NCBI GenBank assembly: GCA_965278985.1
Contig: OZ257131.1
Coordinates: 5,332,001-5,396,000, forward strand
Reading direction: 5' to 3'
Source of the DNA: CAISIP01 sp965278985
GTDB taxonomy: Bacteria > Pseudomonadota > Gammaproteobacteria > Burkholderiales > Burkholderiaceae_C
Length of the DNA: 64,000 bases
Shown: positions 34,337-42,447 of the stretch, piece by piece
How positions within the stretch are numbered: position 1 is the stretch's first letter
How the letters are laid out: each line of letters starts with the position of its first letter
Program-made: the position numbers and the translations under genes
The notes under the pieces: generated by a model
Told to the model about the DNA's origin: nothing
Database searches by the model: none
The model's input: the letters and a program-made list of their open reading frames with translations, nothing else

Positions 34337-35398
34337 TCAGGCCGCCGCCAGCGCGCCGCTGCCCACGCGCAGCGCGCAACTGCGCAGCCAGGGGCCGTCG
34401 TCCAGCGCGAGCTGCACGGAGAACACGCCCAGGCTGCCGGCAGGCAGCGCCAGCGTGGGGGGCTGCCCATTGCCGGCCACCACCGACAACGGCGCGACGC
34501 TGGTGCTGGCCTCCAGGGTCCAGCCCTCCAGCCTGCCGGGCGCCTGGGCGGCGGGGTCCTCTGTGGCCGTGCCCACCTGCGGCAAGGTGTTGCGGTACCA
34601 GTCCTCGGCCGTGGTCCACGAGGCCGGTGCCGTGCCGCGCGCGAAGCTGCGCACCACGCGCACCCACACACCCTTGTAGGCCAGCGAACAGTCCACCGCG
34701 TAACGCGCGCCCAGGGCCACCTCGCCCTCGATGCGCAGCAGCGTGGCGCCTTGCGCCAGGTCAGGCGCCAGGCGCACCAGCACCTCCTCCGCACCGGCCC
34801 GGCGCGCGGAGCCGTCCACCGCCGCGATCAGCGGGGAGGCCTGGCTCACGTCTGCAGGGATCGCGGCCAGCGCGGACTCCGCGATGGCCACGGCCCTGCG
34901 CGCCATGCCCTGTTCGGCGTCATCGCCCGGGTGGCGCACTGCGGTATAGAGCGCGGATGCATCGTCCATGCGCGGCCCCCAGCCGGCCGCCAGCAGCGGC
35001 TCGGCCACCGTCCACGGCAGCGCGTCCAGGCCGATCACGCCGACACGCGCCTGCGCATCGAGCTTCTTGCCCAGCAGCTCGGCGGTCTGTGCACCGGGCT
35101 TCGGCGCGGCCACGAGTTCACCGGTGTGCGTGACCGAGCGGATCCAGCTGTGCGTGCGCGGTGTGCCGGCCACCAGCAGCGTGGGCGCGCCTTCGGCCCA
35201 CACGATCAGCACCGCTTCGCTCCAGTAGGGGATGTAGTTGCACAGCCATTGCAGGGGTGCCGGCTGCGCGAAGGAGGCATAGGTGAGCACCGCGCCCAGG
35301 GACTGGGCGCGCATGGCCGACTGCAGCCGCGCCACGCGCGCGTCCAGCGCGGCGATGGGCAATTCTTCCTGAGACCAATGCATGAGACCGCGACGCAT
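34337..35398 (-). CDS. M24/creatinase-like protein, degenerate
   Basis: This 353-residue protein starts MRRGLMHWSQEELPIAALD. The first ~150 residues resemble the creatinase/prolidase N-terminal domain (LQWLCNYIPYWSEAVLIVWA, LLVAGTPRTHSWIRSV). The remainder follows the M24 pita-bread layout only loosely (GEVALGARYAVDCSLAYKGV) and lacks the metal-binding Asp/His/Glu set. It probably works with the adjacent M24 protein, for example as a heterodimer partner; that is inference. It lies 26 bp behind that gene. Confidence 0.6.
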   Translation of the reverse strand: MRRGLMHWSQEELPIAALDARVARLQSAMRAQSLGAVLTYASFAQPAPLQWLCNYIPYWSEAVLIVWAEGAPTLLVAGTPRTHSWIRSVTHTGELVAAPKPGAQTAELLGKKLDAQARVGVIGLDALPWTVAEPLLAAGWGPRMDDASALYTAVRHPGDDAEQGMARRAVAIAESALAAIPADVSQASPLIAAVDGSARRAGAEEVLVRLAPDLAQGATLLRIEGEVALGARYAVDCSLAYKGVWVRVVRSFARGTAPASWTTAEDWYRNTLPQVGTATEDPAAQAPGRLEGWTLEASTSVAPLSVVAGNGQPPTLALPAGSLGVFSVQLALDDGPWLRSCALRVGSGALAAA

Positions 35399-35424
35399 GG
35401 CGTAACTCCTGTGGGGTGATGCCG

Positions 35425-36528
35425 TCAGGCGGGGGTGGCGAACAGTTCGCGGGGGGTCTGCGTGAGCACTTCGCAGCCGGTCTGCGTGACGCGCACGGCG
35501 TCGCCCAGCACGATGTAGCCCACGTCGGGGTGGTAGGTGTTGGGGTGCACGATCAGCGTCATGTCGGGTTCCAGCACCAGCTTCACGTCTTCGAGCACAT
35601 GCGGTCCGTCGACATACAGCCCCAGGCCGTGGCCGCGCACGCGGGTGTAGGCGCTGGTGATGTATTCGGCCAAGCCGTGCGCGCGGAACACGTCGTTGAG
35701 CGCCTTGGCCACCTCGCCCTGCGTGACGCCTGGCTTCACCTTCGCGATGCCGGCTTCCATGGCTTCGACGTAGACGTCGTGCGACTTGCGCTGCACCGCC
35801 GTCGGCTGGCCGAGCACCAGCGTGCGGCAGATCTGCGTGTAGTAGCCCTCCAGGCAGGGCGTGAGTTCGGTCGTGACCAGGTCACCGGGCTGCAACACGC
35901 GTTCGCCGGGCGGGTGCATGCTGCGCACCTCCTGCTGGCCAGAGCCCATGATCATGAAGTTCTCGGGGCAACCCTGCGAACGGAACCAGGCCTCCAGGTC
36001 GGCCACCACCTCGTATTCGCGCCGGCCCACGCGCGCGGCTTCGCGGAAGACTGCATACCCCTCGTCGGCCAGCGTCACGGCGCGCTGCACCATGTCCGCT
36101 TCCTCGCGGCTCTTGCGCACCATCAGCGTGTCGAGCATCTTCGTGGCCGCGGCCAGGCGCTCTGCGCTGTGCGCGCGCGCCAGGCGTTGTGGCAGCACGT
36201 GCACCGGGGCTACCCCCAGGCGCTCCGGCGCAACCGATGCCATTGCCGCCTCTGCTTGCGCAATGGGCGACGGCGACCAGGCCACTTCGTAGGCCGGCTG
36301 CTCGGCCTGGATGCGGCGCGCCTCGGCCGGGCTCTCGACGTACACGCGTGTGGGGCCGGTGCGCGAAATCAGGGTGATCGCCAGGCCCTCCATGGGCGTC
36401 ACGTCGATCGCGTAACGGATGTAGTCGCTGCGCCAGGCATCGCCCGCCACCAGCAACACGTCCATGCCCGCTTGTCCCATCGCCTCGCGCAGGCGTCCCG
36501 TGCGCTGGTCGCGCAATGTGGCGCTCAC
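35425..36528 (-). CDS. M24 family protein, creatinase-like, without canonical metal ligands
   Basis: This 367-residue protein has an N-terminal creatinase-like domain (about 1-140) and a C-terminal pita-bread domain. The catalytic His is kept in RGHGLGLYVDGP, but the metal ligands are not. The first Asp is Glu in LVTTELTP, the second is Gln in YYTQICRT, and the Glu of the EPG motif is replaced by VHPNTY. Creatinase is the known metal-free member of this fold and hydrolyses a C-N bond. The start overlaps the HyuB stop by 4 bp. Amidino- or amide hydrolysis is therefore more likely than peptidase activity. Confidence 0.78.
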   Translation of the reverse strand: MSATLRDQRTGRLREAMGQAGMDVLLVAGDAWRSDYIRYAIDVTPMEGLAITLISRTGPTRVYVESPAEARRIQAEQPAYEVAWSPSPIAQAEAAMASVAPERLGVAPVHVLPQRLARAHSAERLAAATKMLDTLMVRKSREEADMVQRAVTLADEGYAVFREAARVGRREYEVVADLEAWFRSQGCPENFMIMGSGQQEVRSMHPPGERVLQPGDLVTTELTPCLEGYYTQICRTLVLGQPTAVQRKSHDVYVEAMEAGIAKVKPGVTQGEVAKALNDVFRAHGLAEYITSAYTRVRGHGLGLYVDGPHVLEDVKLVLEPDMTLIVHPNTYHPDVGYIVLGDAVRVTQTGCEVLTQTPRELFATPA

Positions 36529-38243
36529 GCTTTTGCTCCTTCGAAGCCGTAGTCGCGTTGGGCGCTCTCGGGCGAGATGTAGCCGTCATGCAAATCTTGC
36601 TTCAGCTTCTCGCGGTCGCGCTGCGCCGGGTCGCCGTAGCCCCCACCTCCCGCGGTCCAGAAGCTCACGGTGTCGCCGGCACCCAGCGCGATGTTGGTTT
36701 CCTTCTTCACATGGCGCTCGGCACCGTCGGCGCGGCGCACCAGCGAGCGGTTCTCCTGCCCCGGCATGCCACCTTCCACGCCCCATGGCGGTTCCTTGGT
36801 GCGCTCCAGGTTGATGTTGATGGTGGTCTTGCCCAGCGTGCGGTAACGCGTCTCCAGGCCCAGCCCGCCGCGGAACTGGCCCTGGCCGCCGCTGTCCTCG
36901 CGCAGCTTGAGGCATTCGATGAGGAAGGGGTAATGGATCTCCTGCAGTTCCACCGGCGTGTTGCGCACGTCGCCCTGGCAGATCGAGACCGAGCAGGACG
37001 CACCGTCCTGCGTGGAGCGGCCGCCCCAGCCGCCGCCGTAGATGTTGATCAGCACGTAACGTGCACCCGTGTCCTCGCGCGTGCCGTAGAACGAGAAGCC
37101 GCCCATGTCGCCCTTGTGCGCGGCCGGCACGAAGCCCGGCAGCGCCGGCGCCAGTGCGCGCAGGATGGTGTCGATGACGGTGGGCAGCGCCACGCTCCAC
37201 TGGCCCAGTGCCGCGCCCCAGCGCGCGTTGACGATGGTGCCTTCGGGCGAGATCATCTTCAGCGAGCGGAAGCAGCCTTCGTTGACCGGGCCGTGCGGCA
37301 TGGTCAGGCACTTGAAGGCCACGCGCGCGGCCGACAGGCCACCCGACCAGCCGGAGTTCAGTGGGCTCTGCACCTGAGGGTGCATCTCGGAGAAATCGAT
37401 GGTCAGGTCCGAGCCCTTGACCTCGACCGTGACCTTCACGCGCAGCGGCACGTCGAGGTTGCGGCCGTCGTTGTCGAGCCAGGTCTCGGCGGTGTAGCGG
37501 CCGTCGGGGATCTTCGCCACGACCGCGCGCGCTTCCATCTCCGCCTGGTCCCACGAGGCCTCGATGCAATCGTTGACCGTCTGCACCGAGAAGCGCGACA
37601 GCAACTCCGACAGGCGCCGCTCGCCGATGTGGCAGGCGGCCGTCTGCGCGCGCAGGTCGCCCAGCGACGACTCGGGGAAGCGGATGTTGTCGGTGATCAT
37701 CTGCCACACGCCCTCGTTGCGCTGGCCCGCATCGAAGAGCTTGATCGAGCGCATCTGCAGGCCTTCGTGGTAGATCTCGTAGGTCTGCGAGTTGCCGAAG
37801 CCGGTGCGCATGCCGCCCACGTCCACCCAGTGCGCGCGGTTGGCGGCGAAAGCCACCACCTTGCCCTTGTGGAAACACGGCGTGTAGACCACCACGTTGT
37901 TTAAATGCTGGCCACACACGCCGCCGTGGTTCATGACGATGACGTCGCCGGGCGAGAAACCGTCCAGGCCGTAGCGGTCGATGCCGTCCTTCACGGCGAT
38001 GCCCAGGTCGGCCAGGAAGATCGGCAGGCCGCCGGTGTTCTGGCAGACCATGCGGCCCTCGGTGTCGATCAGGCCGCAGCAGAAGTCGCGCACCTCGTAG
38101 ATCATCATGTTGTAGGCCGACTTGCACAGCGCCAGCGCCATCTCGTCGGCGTAGGCGATCAGCGAGTTGGTGACGACTTCCTGGGTGATCGGGTTGACCT
38201 TGCGCTTGATCGCGCCCAGGTCCGCCTGCGTGATGGCGTTCAT
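36525..38243 (-). CDS. hyuB: Hydantoinase B/oxoprolinase family protein
   Basis: This protein is 572 residues from ATG 38243, overlapping the HyuA stop (ATGA). Typical motifs are ITQEVVTNSLIAYADEMA, DVIVMNHGGVCGQHLNN, GNSQTYEIYHEGLQM, FRGGLGLETRYR and the C-terminal GGGGYGDPAQRD. HyuB forms a complex with HyuA and opens five-membered cyclic amides (N-methylhydantoin, 5-oxoproline and relatives) with ATP; acetone carboxylase alpha is another branch. The substrate is not determinable. Confidence 0.92.
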   Translation of the reverse strand: MNAITQADLGAIKRKVNPITQEVVTNSLIAYADEMALALCKSAYNMMIYEVRDFCCGLIDTEGRMVCQNTGGLPIFLADLGIAVKDGIDRYGLDGFSPGDVIVMNHGGVCGQHLNNVVVYTPCFHKGKVVAFAANRAHWVDVGGMRTGFGNSQTYEIYHEGLQMRSIKLFDAGQRNEGVWQMITDNIRFPESSLGDLRAQTAACHIGERRLSELLSRFSVQTVNDCIEASWDQAEMEARAVVAKIPDGRYTAETWLDNDGRNLDVPLRVKVTVEVKGSDLTIDFSEMHPQVQSPLNSGWSGGLSAARVAFKCLTMPHGPVNEGCFRSLKMISPEGTIVNARWGAALGQWSVALPTVIDTILRALAPALPGFVPAAHKGDMGGFSFYGTREDTGARYVLINIYGGGWGGRSTQDGASCSVSICQGDVRNTPVELQEIHYPFLIECLKLREDSGGQGQFRGGLGLETRYRTLGKTTININLERTKEPPWGVEGGMPGQENRSLVRRADGAERHVKKETNIALGAGDTVSFWTAGGGGYGDPAQRDREKLKQDLHDGYISPESAQRDYGFEGAKA

Positions 38244-40309
38244 TGCACTTCTCCCTGTGGCAGATGGATGGAGATGACCAGGTGGCCGTGTTCGGTGACG
38301 CGGGCCACGTCGCCCGGGAACAACACGGTGGTGGAGTTGGGCTCTTCGATCACGGCCGGGCCTTCGACCGTGAAGCCCGGTGGCAGGCCCGGGCGCCACA
38401 GGATGCGCGAGGGCAGCGGGTGTTCGGCGTCTTCGAAGATCACCGGGCGGGTCTGCTCGGGGCGTGCCTCTTCGGGCACGAAGGGCTGGGCCAGGAATTC
38501 CTCCACGCTCTCGCCGCTGCGCGGCACGGTGACGGTCAGGCGCAGGTTGGCGACCTCGATGGTCTCGCCGGTGGCGGCGTGGCCGTAACGCATGTCGTGC
38601 AAGGCGTGGAAAGTGTCGGTCACCACCGCGTCGGAATTGACCAGCGCGTCGGCCGAGGGCACCGGCACGGGAATCGTGTGTTCTTGGCCGCGGTAACGCA
38701 GGTCGGCACCGAGCTCGAACACGGCAGCCTTCGGGTCCAGCTCGTCGGTCGCCAGCTGCTTGTGCGCGGCGGCCAACAGCTCCTCGAAGCCGGCGCGCAC
38801 GCGCGCAGCGTCCAGCTTGCCGAGCACACCCACCAGCGTGCGCACCCAGTCCTGGCGCCAGGGAGCCAGCAGCATGCCGAGCGCCGAGAAGTTGCCGGGC
38901 AGCTTGGGAATCACCAGCGTGGGGATGTAGATCTCCTTGCACAGCGCGGCGGCGTGTACCGGGCCGGCACCACCGAAGGCGATCATGGCGGCGTCCCGCG
39001 GGTCCACGCCCTTGCGCACCGACACCGCGCGCACCGCCAGCGCCATGGCCGAATCGGCGATGCGCACCACACCGAGTGCGGTCTCGTCCGTGGACAGGCC
39101 GGTGGATGCACCGATGCGTTCATGCATCGCGCGGCGCGCACCCTCCAGGTCCAGCGCCATGCCACCGCCCAGGAAGCGGTTGGGGTTCAGGCGGCCCAGC
39201 AGCAGGTTGGCGTCGGTGATGGTGGGCTCGGTGCCGCCGCGGCCGTAACACACGGGGCCGGGGTCGGAGCCCGCGCTCTGCGGGCCTACGTGCATGCCGC
39301 CAGTGCGGTCGCGCCAGGCGATGCTGCCGCCGCCCGTGCCCACCTCGACGATGGCCACGACGGGCAGCTGCATCGGCTGGCCGGTGGCGTAACCGCCGAT
39401 GTAGTAGCCCTCCTCGATGCCCGGCACACCGTTGGTGATCAGCGTGGCCTTGGCGGTGGTGCCGCCCATGTCGAAGCCGATGGCCTGCTGCATGCCCAGC
39501 AGCTTGGCCACCGCGCCCGCGCCGATCATGCCGGCCACGGGGCCGGACTCCATCATCGAGACGGGTTCGACCGAGGCATGCGCCAGCGACATGCTGCCGC
39601 CGTTGGAACGCATGATGTGGATCGCGCCGTCGAAGCCGTGGCCTTCCAGGTGGCTCTCCAGCGTCTTGAGGTAGTTGGCCACGCGCGGGCCCACGTACGC
39701 GTTGAGCACCGTGGTGGAGGTGCGCTCGTATTCGCGGAACTCGCGCAGGATCTCGTGCGACAGCGTCACGAACAGGCCCGGGAACGCCTCGCGCAGGATC
39801 TTGCCCGCCGCCACCTCGTGCACCGGGTTGGCGTAGGAGTGCAGGAAACACACGGCAATCGAGGTGATGTTGGCCGCGCGCAGACGCTCGGCCAGTGCCC
39901 GCACGGCCTGCTCGTCGATGGGCGTGAGCACCTCGCCCTTGGCGTTGAGCCGCTCTGGCACCTCGAAGCGCAGGTGGCGCGGCACCAGCGGCTCGGGGCG
40001 CTGGAAACCGATGTCGAAGGCGTCGGGCCGGTTGCCGCGTGCGATCTCGTAGACGTCGCGGAACCCCTCGGTGGTCAGCAGCGCGGTCTGTGCGCCCTTG
40101 CGTTCGAGCACGGTGTTGATGGCAATGGTCGAGCCGTGCAGGAACTCGCCGATCTCGGCGAGGCGCGTCTCGGCCAGCTCCAGCGCGGTGGCCACGCCCT
40201 GCGTGGGATTGGCGGGCGTGGTGAGTGTCTTGGAGATCACCAGTTGCCCCTCGCGGTACCCCACCAGGTCGGTGAAGGTGCCGCCGATGTCGACGCCGAT
40301 GGAATTCAT
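38240..40309 (-). CDS. hyuA: Hydantoinase/oxoprolinase A subunit
   Basis: This 689-residue ATP-binding subunit begins MNSIGVDIGGTFTDLVGY, the actin-like phosphate-1 motif. Further marks are HGSTIAINTVLERKGA, MESGPVAGMIGAGAVAK, FDMGGTTAKATLITNG, DPGPVCYGRGG and LPGNFSALGMLLAPWR. It phosphorylates or activates the cyclic amide for HyuB. It lies 43 bp behind the Bug gene in the same operon. Confidence 0.94.
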   Translation of the reverse strand: MNSIGVDIGGTFTDLVGYREGQLVISKTLTTPANPTQGVATALELAETRLAEIGEFLHGSTIAINTVLERKGAQTALLTTEGFRDVYEIARGNRPDAFDIGFQRPEPLVPRHLRFEVPERLNAKGEVLTPIDEQAVRALAERLRAANITSIAVCFLHSYANPVHEVAAGKILREAFPGLFVTLSHEILREFREYERTSTTVLNAYVGPRVANYLKTLESHLEGHGFDGAIHIMRSNGGSMSLAHASVEPVSMMESGPVAGMIGAGAVAKLLGMQQAIGFDMGGTTAKATLITNGVPGIEEGYYIGGYATGQPMQLPVVAIVEVGTGGGSIAWRDRTGGMHVGPQSAGSDPGPVCYGRGGTEPTITDANLLLGRLNPNRFLGGGMALDLEGARRAMHERIGASTGLSTDETALGVVRIADSAMALAVRAVSVRKGVDPRDAAMIAFGGAGPVHAAALCKEIYIPTLVIPKLPGNFSALGMLLAPWRQDWVRTLVGVLGKLDAARVRAGFEELLAAAHKQLATDELDPKAAVFELGADLRYRGQEHTIPVPVPSADALVNSDAVVTDTFHALHDMRYGHAATGETIEVANLRLTVTVPRSGESVEEFLAQPFVPEEARPEQTRPVIFEDAEHPLPSRILWRPGLPPGFTVEGPAVIEEPNSTTVLFPGDVARVTEHGHLVISIHLPQGEVQ

Positions 40310-40352
40310 TCCCTGTGTCCTTTCTTGCTTGCGCGGTGTGCTGCGCGGGGTG

Positions 40353-41351
40353 TCATTCGATTCGGATGCCGGTGCGCTCGATCAGGACCTTGTACTTGGC
40401 GGCCTCGTTGCGCATGAAGGTGGTGGTCTCGGCAGGGCTGTAACTCAGCGGAACGTGGCCCATCTCGGCCAGCCGGGTGCGGATCGCCGGCTCGGCGAGG
40501 ACCTGGCGCACCTCGGTGGCCACGCGCTGCACGATCTCGGGGGGTGTGCCCTTGGGCGCGGCCATCGCCCACCAGTTGCCGAACAGCAGCTCGGGGAATC
40601 CAGCCTCTGCGGCAGTGGGCACATCCGGCAGGTCGGCCAGCCGCTGGCGCGACAGCACGGCCAGCGCGCGCATCTTGCCGGTCTTGAGGTGGCCGGCCAC
40701 CACCGTCAGTGTGGGGAAGGCCAGCTGCACGTCGCCTGACAGGATGGACTGCACCATCGGGTTCGTGCCCTTGAAGCTGATGTGCTCCATGTTGCTGTTC
40801 AGCATCAGGCCGAAGGAGGCGCCCGCCAGGTGCGTGGGCGAACCGGCGCCCGGCGAGCCGTAGTTGAACCGCGCACCCGGCGCGCGGATCTGGTCGGCGA
40901 GCTGCTTGATCGAGGTGGCCGTGACGCCGGGGCCGACCACCGCGAGCAACGGCGCTTCGGCCACGGCCACCACCGGCTCGAGCTGCGTGAGCGGGTCGTA
41001 GCCCAGCTTGTAGAGGTACTGGTTGACCGCGTAGTTGGCGGTTGCGCCCATCACGAAGGTGTAGCCGTCGGGCGCGGCGCGCACCACTTCGCTGGTGCCG
41101 ATGTTGCCGCCCGCGCCAGGCTTGGTCTCCAGGAAGAACACCTGCTTCAGGCGCTCCTCCAGGGCCGGCTTCATGAATTGGACCATGGCATCGCCGACGC
41201 CACCGCCCTGGTAGGGATAGACGATCCGGATCGGCCGTCCGGGCCAGGCCTGCGCGAAGGCGCCGCGGCCCAGGGAAGCCAGCGTGGTGGCGATGCCAGT
41301 GGCGAATGCCATGCGGCCCAGGTGGCGCCGGTCGATGGGTGTCGATGTCAC
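40353..41351 (-). CDS. Bug/TctC family solute-binding protein
   Basis: This 332-residue periplasmic binding protein has a signal peptide of about 33 residues ending ASLGRGAFAQA. WPGRPIRIVYPYQGGGVGD, ETKPGAGGNIGTSEVVRAAPDGYT and MRALAVLSRQRLADLPDVPT identify the Bug family. It is the first gene of the catabolic operon and divergent from LysR. It probably binds the pathway substrate; no TctAB permease genes are in the window, so transport must use permeases encoded elsewhere. Confidence 0.93.
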   Translation of the reverse strand: MTSTPIDRRHLGRMAFATGIATTLASLGRGAFAQAWPGRPIRIVYPYQGGGVGDAMVQFMKPALEERLKQVFFLETKPGAGGNIGTSEVVRAAPDGYTFVMGATANYAVNQYLYKLGYDPLTQLEPVVAVAEAPLLAVVGPGVTATSIKQLADQIRAPGARFNYGSPGAGSPTHLAGASFGLMLNSNMEHISFKGTNPMVQSILSGDVQLAFPTLTVVAGHLKTGKMRALAVLSRQRLADLPDVPTAAEAGFPELLFGNWWAMAAPKGTPPEIVQRVATEVRQVLAEPAIRTRLAEMGHVPLSYSPAETTTFMRNEAAKYKVLIERTGIRIE

Positions 41352-41437
41352 GGTGGTTGTCTCCAGTGTCAGTCCAGGGTCTGTTCTGCGAACTGCATTG
41401 GAGCCCTTGCATGTGCTGGAGACAACCGGCCTGCACG

Positions 41438-41451
41438 CTATGGGTACATAG
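41438..41451. promoter_or_regulatory. Candidate LysR operator in the divergent promoter region
   Basis: CTATG-GGTA-CATAG is a perfect inverted repeat of 5-bp arms and 4-bp spacer in the 143-bp gap between the Bug operon and LysR. The same arms and spacing occur at 29,976 in front of the other Bug gene. Confidence 0.55.
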
Positions 41452-41494
41452 TAAGATGGCTATGAGTTCGCGGTTGCGAACCAGGAGACACCAG

Positions 41495-42388
41495 GTGCTG
41501 CAAGTCACGCCGCGAAGATTGGAAGTATTCGTTGCCGTGGTCGAGCACTCCGGCTTCGGTGCGGCCGCATCCGCGCTGGGCATCGCGCAGCCTTCGGTAA
41601 GCGCGCACATCCGCGCGCTGGAAGACCAGGTGGGCGCGGCACTGTTCGACCGCCTGCCAGGGCAGGCGCCCAAGCTCACGGACGCGGGCCGCACCCTGTT
41701 CACCTACGCGCACGACTCGCTGGAGCGTGCCCGCTCCGTGGAAACGCAGCTGGCCGAGCGCCCGGGACGGCTGTGTTTCGGCGCCCAGCGCCCCGTGGCG
41801 ACCTCGCTGTTGCGCAAGCCGCTGGAAGCCTTCGCGGCCCAATACCCCGACGTGGAGCTGATCGCGCGCACCGGCACCTTCGAGGAAGTGCAGGCGCTCT
41901 ACACCACCGGGGCCGTGGACCTGGTCTTCATGCTGAGCCCCGGCGAAGTGCTGGGCATGCGCACCACGCCGCTGGGCCGTTACCGCCTGGCCTTCGTGGC
42001 AGCGCCGGACCATCCGCTGGCGGGCCGTGCGCGGATCGCGCCCGAGGTGCTGGCGCAGCACCCCTTCGTCGCGGCCTACCGCAGCTCGTACTTCGGGCGC
42101 TCGCTGGCGCAGCTGCTGCACGAGGCGGGCGTGCCGCCGCTCACGATCCGCTCCCAGGCCGAGGAGATGAGCGTGCTGCGCGAGATGGTGCTGGCAGGCA
42201 TCGGCATCTGCGTGTCGCTGCGCCGCAGCGTGCAGAAGGACCTGGCGGCCGGCACCCTGGTGGAGCTGGACGTGGACCTCGACCCCATGTACCTGCGCCT
42301 GAGTTATGCCAAGCACAGCCACGCCAGCCTGCCGCAGATCGACACGCTGGTGCAGATGGTGCGGCTGGCAGAGGCGCAGATCGCGTAA
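41495..42388 (+). CDS. LysR family transcriptional regulator
   Basis: This protein is 297 residues from GTG 41495, chosen because AGGAG lies 7 bp upstream at 41483-41487; in-frame ATGs upstream lack a site. The N-terminal HTH reads RRLEVFVAVVEHSGFGAAAS and LGIAQPSVSAHIRALEDQVG. The effector domain (about 90-295) includes GICVSLRRSVQKDL. Divergent position and the shared inverted repeats make it the likely activator of the Bug-hyuAB operon and possibly of the Bug gene at 30,074. Confidence 0.92.
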   Translation: MLQVTPRRLEVFVAVVEHSGFGAAASALGIAQPSVSAHIRALEDQVGAALFDRLPGQAPKLTDAGRTLFTYAHDSLERARSVETQLAERPGRLCFGAQRPVATSLLRKPLEAFAAQYPDVELIARTGTFEEVQALYTTGAVDLVFMLSPGEVLGMRTTPLGRYRLAFVAAPDHPLAGRARIAPEVLAQHPFVAAYRSSYFGRSLAQLLHEAGVPPLTIRSQAEEMSVLREMVLAGIGICVSLRRSVQKDLAAGTLVELDVDLDPMYLRLSYAKHSHASLPQIDTLVQMVRLAEAQIA

Positions 42389-42420
42389 TGGGGCGGCTGC
42401 GCGGGGAGGGCGCCGCGCTC

Positions 42421-42442
42421 ATGCCCGGCGCATGACGGGCAT
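42421..42442. terminator. Possible bidirectional hairpin between convergent lysR and dacB
   Basis: ATGCCCG-N8-CGGGCAT is a perfect 7-bp stem in the 59-bp convergent gap. No T-run is present on either side. Confidence 0.35.
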
Positions 42443-42447
42443 CCACC

